Assembly (NCBI RefSeq): GCF_050947875.1
Contig: NC_134568.1
Span: 259,109,115 to 259,173,114, forward strand
DNA from: Dermacentor variabilis
Lineage: Eukaryota; Arthropoda; Arachnida; Ixodida; Ixodidae
Direction of reading: 5' to 3'
Length of the DNA stretch: 64,000 bases
In this document: piece by piece, positions 1 through 13,400 of the stretch
Numbering within the stretch: position 1 is the stretch's first letter
How the letters are laid out: every line of letters starts with the position of its first letter
Notes under the pieces: generated by a model
Database searches by the model: none
What the model saw: only the letters and a program-made list of their open reading frames with translations
Told to the model about the DNA's origin: nothing
Program-made: the position numbers and the translations under genes

Positions 1-150
1 TTTCCCCATTTCATGTCTTGCAAGGCTCTTCTAACCGCATCACTAGTTATAGAAGGAGCCTCTGTAACCTGTTCATTACTACTTTGAATGGAGGTATCGT
101 GGCTGCTTTGGGTACTGTACAGGTCAGTATAGAATTCTTCCGCCACTAGC
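1..150 (-). mobile_element. Non-LTR retrotransposon fragment (RTE-like), cut by the window edge
   Basis: Read on the minus strand this stretch is open and encodes a LINE-like segment just before the reverse transcriptase core. It starts with AEEFYTDLYS and ends with SDAVRRALQDMKWG. That pairing (F-Y-x-x-L-Y-S, then V-R-x-A-L-x-x-M-K-x-G-K) is what precedes the 'GPD' motif in RTE and related LINE families. The element continues beyond base 1, so length and intactness cannot be judged. The clade assignment is inference. Confidence 0.6.
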
Positions 151-3100
151 AGTGTAAACCTTGCATGTCTCGAGCAGTTTTCTCATTTGCTTAGTTTTAA
201 GATTTTAGGGAACCAATATAATATCATTCAACATAATTATGCACATTTATATACATGTTGAACATTGACAGTACAAAGCACAGTGTATGTAATCAAGCAT
301 ATTGACTTGATTACTTCAGTTTTCTTTAGGCTTCAAGATTGAAAGCGATTGAGAGGTATTGGAGATTGAAAGTTGGTGGGAAAATATTCCTATGTGCATT
401 ATTTGTAGTTTGACTTTCAAGAACCAGAACCGTGACTGAAAATCTAGCGATCTCTCTTGGGATTCAAGATGTGAACATCTTATATGAACCTTTAGAAATG
501 GATTTCTTTCCTCTTTTCTCTTCCAAATTTTGAAGCACATGCAAATGTACTTCATATTACTGTGCTATGAAGTAGCGGACATTTTTCTGAAGGGTCACAT
601 TGTTAGAGCATTTGGCCATGCAAAAATGCTTTGCAATCAAATCCTCCACAGGACAAATGTGACAAGTTTGCCCACTGCTGGTTTCTTTTGTTCTAAAATT
701 ATCAGTTAGCATGCTTTGGCTTCGTCACTTATTATAGTTAAAAGTAACGTCCACATGCAGTTTGCGTGAGAATTCTGAATGTTCCACTTATGTTCTGTTA
801 TGTACAAAGTGCTGTTACATGGTGCAAGTGCCTGAAAAAGCATTGGCTGTGATAAAGCTGTATCCATTGTATTTTGTAACATCTTGTAAGTACTGTGCAA
901 CCAGGGTAGCCAGGCCACGTGTGGTCTGTGTGCCAAAGAAACTTTGCATTTTGCATTGCTGTGTGATTGCATACAAGTATTATGTTGGTACAATAAACAT
1001 TTCTTACTTGATTGTATAATGAAGGTGCACTCCTATCAAACTTGCTTATGGCTGTGGCTTCACGTTCACCTGCCAATGGGATTTGGGGAGTGTTGCCGTT
1101 ATGTTGTACTTCGTTCTGTTTCTACAGAACATGAGACGTAGACCTCCTTTTCACAGAGGATTGCGAAGGGTGGGACAAAGCAATGGAACAACACGAGGTG
1201 TTCGTGTTGCTGCCTTTTGTTTAGTCCCATCATTTACACTACTGATACACCTGTGTCCTACAAACTCACCCAAGTGACCATACAACTTCCATTTTTGAGA
1301 GCATAAACTTGCACAGTGCTAGTGAAGTACTTTACAGATGCTTGGGGATGGTTTTTTTTTTCATCTATAAACAACCAGTCTAGCATCCTTTCTTGTAATA
1401 AAGATAGCTCGAGGGGGGCAATCTTAATGGCAGTTTTTTTTTCATATCTTAACATAATTAGTGTGCAAGTGACATATCTCGGAAGAAAGGAAAGTCGGGA
1501 TCGATTCACTTTTCTTTAATAAGTTTCATTTCCGAGTTTTCATGCACGGATGGGTAGCTCAATGAGTAAAATTGAATCATGCACAGTACTTATGCCCAGA
1601 AATTTTACTGTTATCCATATAAAAGTCGAAGCAAAATTCAAACTAATGACCCATGCGTCTTGTTTTGACCCCACATGTGACTTTTTTTTTTTTTTTTTTT
1701 TTTTTAGCCTCTAGAGATTAATTTTCTGACTCATTCTGGTGCAGAGAAGGATAAACATGACATGGAGCACCAATATAAGTTACATAAATTGCTTAAAACA
1801 TGGGAGCAAAATAACATGTACAATCTTTAATGGTGACTGCAGTTTCATAAAAGCTGCCATGAAAATGCCTATCAACAATGCTGAATTTCATATATTGTAA
1901 CATAAATGAAGTCTGTGCTCTACAGTTCAATAACAATTGGTAGCTGCAGCTGTTGTGGTCCCAAACTTTCAACTGTTCCGATATATTCTTTACAGTCTAA
2001 AATCCTCAAAGTAGCCATCTAAAGCTGCCCTTGTGCAACAGTGGGCTGAACAAGACCTTCTAGTATCAAAATACTGTGTAGCTTTGTTGTCTGCATGGAA
2101 TGAAAATCTTGCTGCTGATGTCATTGATTGTTTAGTGGGATTAGCCCCACAAGCAATGATTGTTTCACCTGTCTGCTTGTAGCAGTATCTGTATATCTTT
2201 GGTTGGTCCAAAATGGCTTGCTTTGCAGCACATAACAGCTTGCTCCACTGAGAAGACTCGGGTACAGGCGGTAATAGTCTGTGTCAGTCATGCACATTTA
2301 TCGTAATGCAATTCTAGCTTGTATATAGCTAGTGATGGAATACTGTGATGCAGCATTTGGATTTGTGGCTGCTGCTGACTAACCTAGCCAGCAGCCTTTA
2401 GCAATTTGGGTACGGGTGAAACTTGCAAGGTGCACAGACTATAACTCATGAGGCACTGCTGCTGGTACAGTTGTAGCTCACTGCCTTCTTTCTAGCTCTG
2501 GCTTGGGATGTGCTGCATTTCGATGGTAAAAATTTGTGCACTGAATGGAGGATTCTGCCCTGCTTGCTACGAAAGGCACAATCAAGCGGCAGTTACGAAG
2601 TGTTTCAAGAAGATGCTACGTTGTGTCATTGAATCATGGTTCCTGGACCACAGTACATTCTCTACCAAACTTGTGTGAAAATGAAAGTACAACAACAACA
2701 ACAACAAAGTGGCTAAAGTAAGGTTTTCGAAGAATCGAGGCAAATGAAGCTCACTGACATGTCTGCTTGTTGAAGGCAAGCAGAGGAAAGCTCAATCCCA
2801 TTGAGAAAACAATTGTGGTTTTATTGGCACATATTTTCTGTCTAAGATCAAACCCAAAGCTATAATATGAACTTGTGTGGACTTTACTTGCAGTAAATAT
2901 GAAACATTGTGACAAAAAAAAAAAACTACCATCTGGATGAAGAATGCTTGGATGGCCCTAATGACCTCATGACCCGTGAAAATGATGAGAAAACCCTACA
3001 GTACAACGACTCAAGAAACCGCAAAACGTAGTTGTGCTTAAGCACATGCCATTTATCAACACACAGCTGCAGGCTGCCACAGTAACAACCCAACTGCTAT

Positions 3101-6100
3101 CAAATTTACCAAGTGTCAATTTAAAAAAAGAGGGGGCGGGGTGTTTCCATGGCCTTTCAGCATCTGCACCCAACATTCAAGTGCATATTTCATGTGCTTA
3201 AAATTGTACCTGCACTAATACTATTCACTGAGTGTCAAGGGCAATTATTTGCATACAGTATTTCTTAGATATGTTTACAATAAAAACTAAACATTCAGAA
3301 TTCACTTTTTGAAATCTGCTACCTTTATATAAACATTGTAGTTGCTGGAATTGCACTCTACAGCAATTTATTCTTACTGTGTCGCAGTACCAATGGCTTC
3401 CCTTCGCCCTGCCAAACATCTACTTCGGTTTATTTATTTATTTAGTTATTTATTTACGAGTACATTACAAAGCCCTCATGGGACATTGTGTAAGGGGGGG
3501 CAGTAAATATATACATAAAGATTACAAACAATAACACCTTAAAGTAAGACCGATTAGTGCAGAGAGATGCGAATGAACCCAAGAACTTAACAATACATAC
3601 TATAAAAGCAAGGGAGCAACAATAGCATTAAAAGTTTAAAAAACGAAAATGAAAACGCAACAACGCATGAAAAAGCTATTTAAACTCAACGGCAGCAGTG
3701 CTACAGAGAATAAAGATAACTGACAAAAGATTGTTTTCACATAAAAAAGAAAAGGTTCCACTGGATAGCCTGAATGCATATTGTGTTTTGGCCATAATGC
3801 ATCAGTTTTTGGCACTTCAAGGAGTCTTGAAAAATGAGTTCGGCGAGAGATATTGTCACAAGTGGCCTTCAATGTACATTGCACTTCTTAAATTGGAGAA
3901 CACAAAAATGTGTGCTTTGGCTGATTCAGGCACATGTTATGACAGCAGCAATAAATCTGCAGGCTGTCACGAGTTACTCGATTTATAGCTACAACTGCAG
4001 CACTATTTTGCCATGACTTCGAACTGTTGTTGCATGTGCTCTGGGGCGACCTTTTAAGAAAAAAAAAGAAATGTTGTTTATTTGATGTTGAGTGAAACTT
4101 CATTTGCATTCCTTCCAAGTCGCTGTTTCCCATTACGGTTTCAACAAGGTACCGTATGTGCACGTATATAGCATGATCACAAATATAATGCAAGGGGGAA
4201 CTTTCAGTCTCTCCAAAAAAAAGAAAAAATATATTATCATTATACAAGTTATGATGCAGCATACGTTAAAAGGCTGGAAATTTCTAAATAAAATCCGCAT
4301 TATATTTGTGCAAATGTGCTAAATTTTGTGTATGCACTACGCGAAATCCTTCCCAGTGCACAGAACAATTTTTACTCAGACAACTGTGGTATCAACTTTG
4401 TTCGTTTATTATTTCCCCACAGCCTGCATGAAAATTCCTATTCTTAACTATGTGCTGGAAATGGCATCGGCTAGCTTGGATCAAGCAGCTACATTAAGTT
4501 TGCTTTCACAAAGGAGCTAACTGAGCGAATGTTCAGACATGCGGAAAGCTATCGACATTTGATGCCCTGATACTAATTCCAAAAAGCCCTACATAAACTA
4601 GCCAGACTCCAATGACTCATTTATTCCCTGAACTATATTAATACAAACAGGAAATCTGAGCCTCTGACTTATTCATATGTCTAGGGAATCCCATGCAGTC
4701 TTAACGGAGCCCCCGGCTACTCTTGAAAGACACTAAGACAATTGCAGCACAACCAAAAGAACTTAAGATTTCTGGACAATGCTAAGAATCTTTCACGAAA
4801 TCTGAAGAAGCACGAAGCTTGCATATAGCAGAAGGTGTGCTGTCGACAGCATGCCTGCTTGGCAAGCCGGAGGTGGCCTGTGCTTTACACCTGGAGGATT
4901 CTTTTTTTTTTTTTTTTTTTTTTAGTCTAGCTATCTTTGGTAACTGCAATTTTTTGTGCCTAACCATTTTCATGATCCAGCCCCAAAGATAGTGCAGTCT
5001 AACATAATGGTAAAAACTGCACGGTGGTAAAGTACCACCATGCAATACACCTCTGGTTGCAGATGCTGCATAGGGTTCTGAACTGCCCCTTCAAGAAGAG
5101 GCACTCGAAGTCCCTGTCGGCTCCCGCATACGGGTAATGCAGTGTGGTAAGGAGAATGCTATCCATAGCACACAGTGCAATGTAGTGCCACAAATAACCA
5201 CCTCCAAAAGCATGCTAAACGCCTTCTTGGATAGCAACCGAAGATGGTTCTTTCATAAATTTTTTTTTTTTTCAGTTTTCTGCATTTGCTTTACAAATCC
5301 ACAACTTTTGCAGAAAGCATTTGCAGCAAAGTGACACTGATAGAGCAGAGGAAGTGTTATTACAACACATGTACACAAATGCTGGAGGCACTCCGTTTTA
5401 ATCACGGTGTGCACTGCTGTGTTACAGTGCACGAGGTGAGCCTGACTAAACCATTGGCATTTGCCAATACTCATATAAACCATATATATGGTGCAAGAAA
5501 GTCGCTGCCCGCTCGTACCGCTTAATCCGTATTTGCATTTTAAACAACTTAAACATTGAATTGGTGCACCTATGTGGTCACAGGGCTTTGGCACAGCTAG
5601 CTTGAGCAATGCGCTACTTTATACAACCTTCATATGCAATCTGCCTTTTGTTTATGCATTGCTGTAAAATGTACAACAACCATACCTAGCACAAACCAAG
5701 CCACAAGCAAGTTGGTTCCAACTGTCGCCTTTTAATGCATTTTGGAACTCATTTTCAAATTGCTGCAGTGACAGTAAGAGAGAGGGGCAGAAATAGACCC
5801 TCTTCGTAATTGTAAAAGTAATGTTCTGCCAAGACTGTTTGCCATGGCTGTGTGTGTCCTCTCGTCTCCCTTGTGCTTAAGGTTTATTAGCCAAGTGTGA
5901 AAAGTATACACATTTCATACTTCATTTATATTTGAACAATGACCAGTGCCATCGTTAGCTGAGCAAATGTACAATGTGGCTATGTTGGTGAATCAGCAAA
6001 AGAGTCTACTGTGTCGGTACTCCTTTCAAAATGCTGTGCTACAGCGGCAGTCCCTGGGGCTGTTGCTGTGGCATTATGCATTTCATATTCAAGAGAGAAC

Positions 6101-7480
6101 TTGCGTTTATGTAGACATTTTATTTGAGTGCTCACAATAGCTGCAGAATTTAACAGCACATGGTGTATACATAAAGCCCTTATACATTTTTGTATATATG
6201 TATATATAACAACGCAGTCCTGCGTAGTAAACATATCTAATTAACAAAACAAAAATAGCTTTTCAACACATGGAGCAGCAACTACTCAAACTATAGTTAG
6301 TAACTGACATTAGGCTCTAAATAAAAGTAATCTTTCATGATTGTACACTGCGTAGTGTCTCAAGTACTGTCAAGCCTTTCTTGTATAAAAATGAACTGCA
6401 TATAAAGTATTTCTTTTTTCCATGCTTCAATTGTTAACAGCACCAAATAAACAATGCTTATGCAATGCCATAACAGGCATTTTAAATAAAGTGGGCGGTC
6501 AGATTTCACCACATTCTGTTCAGAAAAAATGTGCAACAGCTCACTCCTCTTCAACACAAACAATGGCAGTGTATCCATTGAAGAATAGGCCGTTTCAAAG
6601 CAATACAAGCAAAATAAATATCAACAGAGAGAAAGGCCATGTTATCCGGCAGTTTACAGTTATCAAATACTACTATGATTCTTGCATTTGTTAAGGCTGC
6701 TTCTTGCAGTGGCAAATGGTTCAGCAAAAATAGCTTTTGGTACTCATGGCTGTGGTGTTGCAGGCTGTCATGTCCTTAGAATAAGCTGGTCTTCTTTTGG
6801 CTATAATTTACTGAGACATCAAACAAGTATTGCTTTTAAATGGGTGCAACATGACTGATGAATATTATTTTGATGATGTAACCCCTTCTTAAAAATGTAT
6901 ATGAAACAATATTAATGAAACTCAGGACAACAGTTCCAACCAAAAAGGCAATCTCCTCTGAGGTATACAGGTGCAAGCATACATGAAGCATTGTTGAAGT
7001 AGTCCCCGAGGTATCTCAGTGTATTTTCAAACTTAGGTTTTGCTGTTACATATATGTATACATAAGCTTGATTTCTTTTTGTTCATTTGCAGAGTGAAGT
7101 GCGGGTCACGAAAAAATACCATCAGAACTTGTATGTTGTAATGCTCTGTTTCAATCCACTTATTCTTCATAACAAGTGGCCAAACCCAGCGATAATGGTG
7201 GTGCTGCGGCGTCCGAGCTAATAACCAACAGCAAAAAGAATGGAAAATGAAAAGAAACATACTTTGTTCAAAACAATGCCCAGATAAATGTACACTTTAA
7301 TCCCAGCACAGTATTCCGTGGCTCACCCTGGTTTAAGCAAAACAAGGGACTGTAGCCATTAAAGCTTGGGCATGTAGAAGCATAAGCTACTTTCAAGTGT
7401 GCTGACAAACTCCACTTATCTCCACTTTTTTCTCTGTTCTGCTCAGCCAATAATATCCCTTTCATACCAAATAAGCTCAT
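151..7480. other. Gene-free stretch
   Basis: I see no coding region I would defend here. Open frames are short, lack family motifs and occur equally on both strands. The sequence is AT-rich with homopolymer runs (T-runs near 1682 and 4903). The part nearest 7480 may hold the 3' end of the minus-strand gene that stops at 8064. A possible LINE 3' tail lies at 3421-3640. Confidence 0.5.
3421..3640 (-). mobile_element. Possible 3' tail of a CR1-like LINE
   Basis: A run of TTTATTTA units is followed by a segment resembling the start of the LINE at 36.8-39.0 kb: a poly(T)/TTTATT run, then a short 'acattac...gccct...ggg...attg' block with a G-rich stretch. This looks like a LINE 3' untranslated end in minus orientation. 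No reverse transcriptase is attached, so the call rests only on that resemblance. Confidence 0.35.
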
Positions 7481-7492
7481 CCTGAGGGAGAC

Positions 7493-7498
7493 TTTATT
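7493..7498 (-). terminator. Candidate poly(A) signal for the 156-residue protein gene
   Basis: AATAAA on the minus strand, about 570 bases downstream of the stop codon at 8064. It would give a 3' untranslated region of ordinary length. No transcript evidence is available, and other AATAAA matches exist further downstream. Confidence 0.35.
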
Positions 7499-8063
7499 TT
7501 CTTGCCTCCGAGATGTTCATGAAATACAACATTGGAAAAATTTTTTGTCAGACATTCTCACAAACAATGCAAGGTAGTTAAGGATCAGAGGATTCAAATG
7601 TCCAATGTATTGTGCATGAACTAGACCTTTTTGCCCCTTAGAATAATGGCAATCTCATGGTATCTCAGACAATGGCAAAAGATAAAACCACATTTCAATC
7701 AGCCAAGGATGAACGTGCCCTATTTCACAAGGAAATCTGCACAGCATTAGGAAAATAAAAGGTATGGACGAAAAAGAGCTTACAGGCCTACATCACAGGA
7801 CACGAGCAAATCTGCAACTTGTTGAAGCAAGCTCGGTGGTGTCTCATGGAATAATTTTTTTCCTGAGCCTGGCAACACTGCCTTGGGAAAAGGCAGTGTG
7901 GCAGCTTTGGGCTGTCAAGACAAGGAGGAGGCGGTTCGGAAAGCAGCTGCTACAGAGCGAGCCATGAGGAGACAACACCAACAAGCGCAGCTATCATGCC
8001 CCCTTGGGGAGCAGAGGGTCAGGGTAAGGGGAAGGGAGCAGGCTGAGAACTGCAGCACAGAGC

Positions 8064-8359
8064 TCAGGCAGCACCTCCACCAGCATTCTTGAGGAAGTTG
8101 CCCAGGAAATTTTTGACAGCGCTAGTGATGAGCTGCTTGACCATTGCATTCTCAGTGATGAGCTTCAGCAGCGCCTGTGGGTCCTTGAAATCTCCAAATT
8201 TGGAGATGGTGCTCTGGATGGTGTCAGCCAAGTTGTCCTTCTCCTTCTCGGGCAGCTCTCTGATCACATCGGCAGCCGGGCGCATCTCCGCCTCCTTTCC
8301 ACTGCTGCCACTGTCCTTGCTGTCCTTGCCATCCTTGGACCCACCACCAAACATGCTCC
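8064..8359 (-). CDS. Exon 2 of the 156-residue protein gene
   Basis: The acceptor CAG is at 8362-8360 behind a TG-rich tract. The exon supplies two bases completing a Gly codon, then 97 codons and the stop. It encodes the Gly/Ser/Lys/Asp linker and the helical C-terminus. Confidence 0.8.
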
Positions 8360-10352
8360 CTGCACACACACAGATTACTAGGTTACTTGAGCACTGCCAT
8401 AGCAGACCTGTAGTAGTCTCATCTAAACTGCACATCTGAACCCCAGCAATACAGAGAACCCAAAAGATCACACTCAAGAGGTACTAAGTCAGCCCTTCAC
8501 TGTTCTTACTGCAGATTGATTCAGCATGACTGAAAATTGTGCCACTGCTTACAGACAGCTGCACAAAGAGAGGCGTATAATAGCTGTTCATGAGCCTCTG
8601 ATGCTTCACACAAGTGACAGTAAGTTGTGAAGTGACGAAGGGGTAGTGATAGAAACTTATTAACTTTGTCACTTGATATATATATGGCCAACTTACCATT
8701 ACTCCTAAAACGAACTTTACTTAGGTAAATTTACCCATGGATGGATGAATAATGTAATTATGCTCTTTGAAATGGGGTGGTGGCAAGTGACCAAGCTAGT
8801 TCTTTTTGCCTTTCTGCCAAAATCCGCAGCTCATGGTAACAACATATTGAATGTTTATGAAAGCGCTTCTTGCAAGTGTGGCTGCTGTTGCAATCTGCAT
8901 ACCAGCCCAGTGGATGGCAAGTTGTCATGCAATGGCTACCTCAACGACAGTAAGATCCCTAGATAAGTTGTACAGCAAACTTCTGTTAATTCGACTCTGG
9001 TTAATTCAATTTTTTGGTTATTTGGATACCGGCTGAAGGTCTTGAATCAAGCCCGTGCAATTCTATGGCACCAAACCTTCGTTATTTTGATCCTAAAATT
9101 GGCCTTCACTAGATCATTCAAACTTGACCAGTCAGCATGCACATGTCTGACCCTTATGGTGACCCCAATAGCAACCCCTTTAGTAGCAGCATCTTTCTCG
9201 GTGAAGCTTGGAAGACTGAACGCATTGCACACGTTATCTCTCGTCGAAAACGCCTGGCCTGCCCTAGAAAGATTGTCTAGCAATAAGCGCAGCTCAGTGT
9301 CCCATAACAGTATTCGCTTGATTCTAACACCTTTTTCCTTCTTTTCGTGAGAATTGGGCCGAAAATTGCCTGTGCAGTACGATTGGTCATGATACCAAAA
9401 CATTCGTCTTCGCAACGTTCGTATGCTTTACCGCTTGACAAGGATATATTGCGGCGAAGCTGACTTTAGGAAACCGGCCGCCATTGCGCAACACTTTTTC
9501 TTGCAAAAAAAAAAAAAAATCGGGCGCGCGTTAGATTTTTACTTTGTTTAGGAGATTTACCGTCATTTTTACGTTAGTTTTCTACTTTGGACCCACAGGA
9601 AGTGAGCGCCAGTTTGATTCGGTGGTGCGTTGGAATCGGGCACAAAACCGCCAAGTGAGCCAGTGGTGTGTGCTGGCGCTTTTTCGGCACCCTACCTAAT
9701 TCGACCCACCTGATAATTCGATCAATTTCATTGGTCCCGTGACGGCAATATTAACGGAAGCCGACATTGGGCAACAGCGCCATGGTTTTCAACAATGGAG
9801 TCGCCAATAAACACGAAAACTGCGCACCCATATTATCTCAATTACTGTGCCGAGCTTTGCACGGCACACATGGACAGACGCAAGCATGTGGAGTGCAGTG
9901 TCGCGCTGCTGCTGTTTCACCAATCGTAGCCTCGCCAATGCATCCCGGAAAAGAAGATTTTTTCATATAAGCTACGACAGGTATTCCTGGCCGTCAAAAT
10001 TTGCGGCTCTATTAGAGTTGTTTCGGCCGTCGTGCACCTAGCCCGACCAGCCTTGAAGCAGCAGAAATCGCGCTGCCGTGAGTACGCGCTAGCCACAAGA
10101 GGAAGTTGCTCAACAATGGATGAACCCTGTTGCGCAACGGCTTGCTCCGCGTCGCCCGCCGCTCAAGGCCGCGACGGTGGGACTTCACACCTACTGTGAC
10201 ATGCGTGCGATGCGCAGAGAGCGCTCGGAGATTCGAATCGCACAATGGGGCACAGTGGCGTAAATCGAGCGGAGCAGATGTCAAACAGACGGCTGTGGCA
10301 AGGGCGCGAAGCTTTTGCTGATGGTGCGAACCGATCACCTCTAAAACCCTCC

Positions 10353-10433
<81 letters not shown>

Positions 10434-13400
10434 AATCCACCTCTCATGTAGCCAACAGTGAATTTGCGCCTTCACAGCCGCTTTAAATTTATCCCCTAAC
10501 AATGATCATCGTCAATCGCACACGATTCCTTTACGTGGATGGCCTTTTTTTGTTTCCTCATGGTGATACGCGCATGCCGTTCGTGACCCGACGACGATTA
10601 TTGCCAACTGGAAGTACCATAATGGAGCTTTCATCATAACAGGTTTTAGCATATTTTCTTCGGACGTGAAACCATTTTTCAAGTGCCGCTTTTATCTTTC
10701 GGGTGCCCAATGTTGCGCAAAAATATCAGTCAAAGAATATAGCAATCTATTAACGACTGCATCGCCGATTAACAAAGGCTTAATTATCATCAGTAGGGCT
10801 GATCTCACGTCAACCAAATCTACCGGCATCGGAGCCACTGCAAGCGCTATTTGCCATATAGACGATTAACAAGCTGGCTTTATATCAAAAGCGACTTGAA
10901 GGGTCGACCGAATCCATTGTGTACAAGATTACACAGTCAAGCTTTTAACCCCGAACAAGCACAGTTGAACATTTTTGTTGCGCAGGGTATGCACAAAGTG
11001 CAGCCGTGTTGGTGTGCCGATGCCGAGAAAACTGTTCCGTTTGTCGCGAACGTGGTGATTTTAATCGCTTATCTGCCGGTCCCTATGCTGCGGGAGTACG
11101 TATGCAGTGGTTCTTCAAGACCTGAAACATATCCAGCGCTTCAGAAAAAAAGAAAGAAACAGCATAGAAGAACAGGGAGAGAAACGACAGGAGAGTGCAG
11201 TCGTCTTTCTCTCTCTCTCTCTCTCTTTTCTCTGTTGTTCTACGGCGTTTATCTCCTGAAGCGCCGGAAATTTCTGGTTTCGAAGTTCCAACTAGCTTCT
11301 TCAAGAGTGACGTCCTTTTAAGTCACAATAATATGGCTGTACAAATACGCAATTTCTATGTATTGAAACAACCGACATAATCGAGCGGCGTTCATGTTTA
11401 ATTGCGGAGAGCGACTCCTTTTCTATGCGGCGCGCGTGCCAGTCGGCCATAGACGGGTGCGCGTGCAGTGCTTTCGAACGCAAGCATCTGCGATCTCAGT
11501 TGTCGAGACTATACTACGCACCGCTGGTCGGGGTTTCACTATTCCCAAGCTCCAACTCGTGTGTTTCCAGCGACAAAAGGTGAGTTCTCAAAGGGCTTTC
11601 ACATCCGTTTCTGGGACGTCGGTGTGTCTCTGTCCTAGACCAAGGTTGGGACTGTAAGAGGTCTACATCCTCAGGCTTCAGAAGGACAACAGTGTCCACA
11701 GCCACTGCTCATTGAACCGAGACCGTGGATACTCGTGTGTAGACACCGCTTAATTGCGTCTCGCGTTCTTCAGACCAGACATTCAGGAAAGCAGCTGCTG
11801 TGGCATCGAATCAAGCATGATGAGGCCGGCAGAGTTAAGTGCAAACGCCAGACATCCAGGAATGCAGCTGCTGTGACATCGAATCGAGCATGATGGGGCC
11901 GGCAAAGTGAAGTACAAAGCGCGTTTCAAACCACGGCCCTGAACGTTCAGAGACCGTGGCACATTGCCAGCCGCAGTAGTCATCCAGCACTAAGAAATTT
12001 GGTGGACGAAGCTATCGCCTGTCGTCCTATGTATTCCGCAGATTGAAAGAACCGAACACCTCTTCTCACGCAAGCTTTGCAATTCAGAAGATATATCATT
12101 CCCTTCAATCACGGTGTGTACAGATGTGCGTAACTGTAACATATTGTGATATATTATGCATTTAAAAAATAATAAACGAGTTTGTAAATGTACGTTACCA
12201 ACAAGCAACAATCTGTTCCAATGTGTAGGCTTTATAATTCGGGTTGGTTTCGTAGAACTGATATGTTGTGATGCGGTTTTTTTTTTCTTTTTTTTTTTTT
12301 CTTTTTTTTTTTTTACGCGCGGCCGCTTTGTGTGCTCCCGCAAAAACATCCCCATCCCCGTTCGGCGAGTCAGAATACCCTCCCTGCTGATACTACAAAA
12401 ATGGGTTTTTACGTGCTAAAACCGCGATCTGATCATGAGGCACGCCGTAGCGGGGGACTGCAGATTAATTTTGACCGCCAGGTTTTTTTTAACGTATACC
12501 TAAATCTAAATAAACAGGTGTTCCTTTTTTTTTTTTTTTTTTTGCATTTCGTCCCCATCGAAATGCGGCCACCGCAGCCGGGGACTCGGTGCAGCGGCGT
12601 CGAGCAAGACAGAGTTCTTTTCCGGGTTTCGTCACCACGGCACCTGCTCGCTAACTTAGCCGACTCCACACCCTCCCCCACTACTTGGATCGGCACATCA
12701 TTGTGATCCAGCCACGTGCACGCTGTACCCGTTGTATCCCCCGTTGGGCAGTCCAGTTTTGTTTCTATCCCAATGGCCCGCTCCTGCGGCGGCGGTGGCG
12801 TAACAGCGAACGAGCACAACAGTCAAGGATGAAAGAGAACAGTGGTGCGCCGCCTGGTGCCGCACACGACGTGTTCTGCGACGATCGCTATGAGATGGCG
12901 CCAGAGTACCGCGCGTCATCTTCTCTATCTCCGGTCACAGCTTTTCATCGGCTAGCTAACAGATGTTAAACGTTATCCCTTGACGCACGACGCGCCATCA
13001 TGTATTAGAAGTTTCTCGAATGTTAACGATAGTTCTATCCGTTTGCTGTTGTCACCAAAGCTTTTTGTAATCCGATTCTACGCGTGACGCGAATTGTGTC
13101 GTACTTTCTGGAAGCCATGCGGGCACCACCGATTACTCTGGCACCTTCGACGAGCCATGTATAAAAGCCGGCGCGCTTGACCCGCAGATCAGATTTCCGA
13201 CGATCGCCGTCTCTGCTCGCCGCTATCGTTGTGCTGGAGTACTCTCGTTACTTGTATTTCAACGCTTCGCTCCGTTTGCAGCGTGCCGCACGAGACATTT
13301 TGTCCGCACCAGCAAAGTCGCAAAATGAAAACACGTATATGATCTGCGCTCAAATTTCGCATCAGAGTATCGTAATCACCGGTCTTCTTTTTTTTAATTG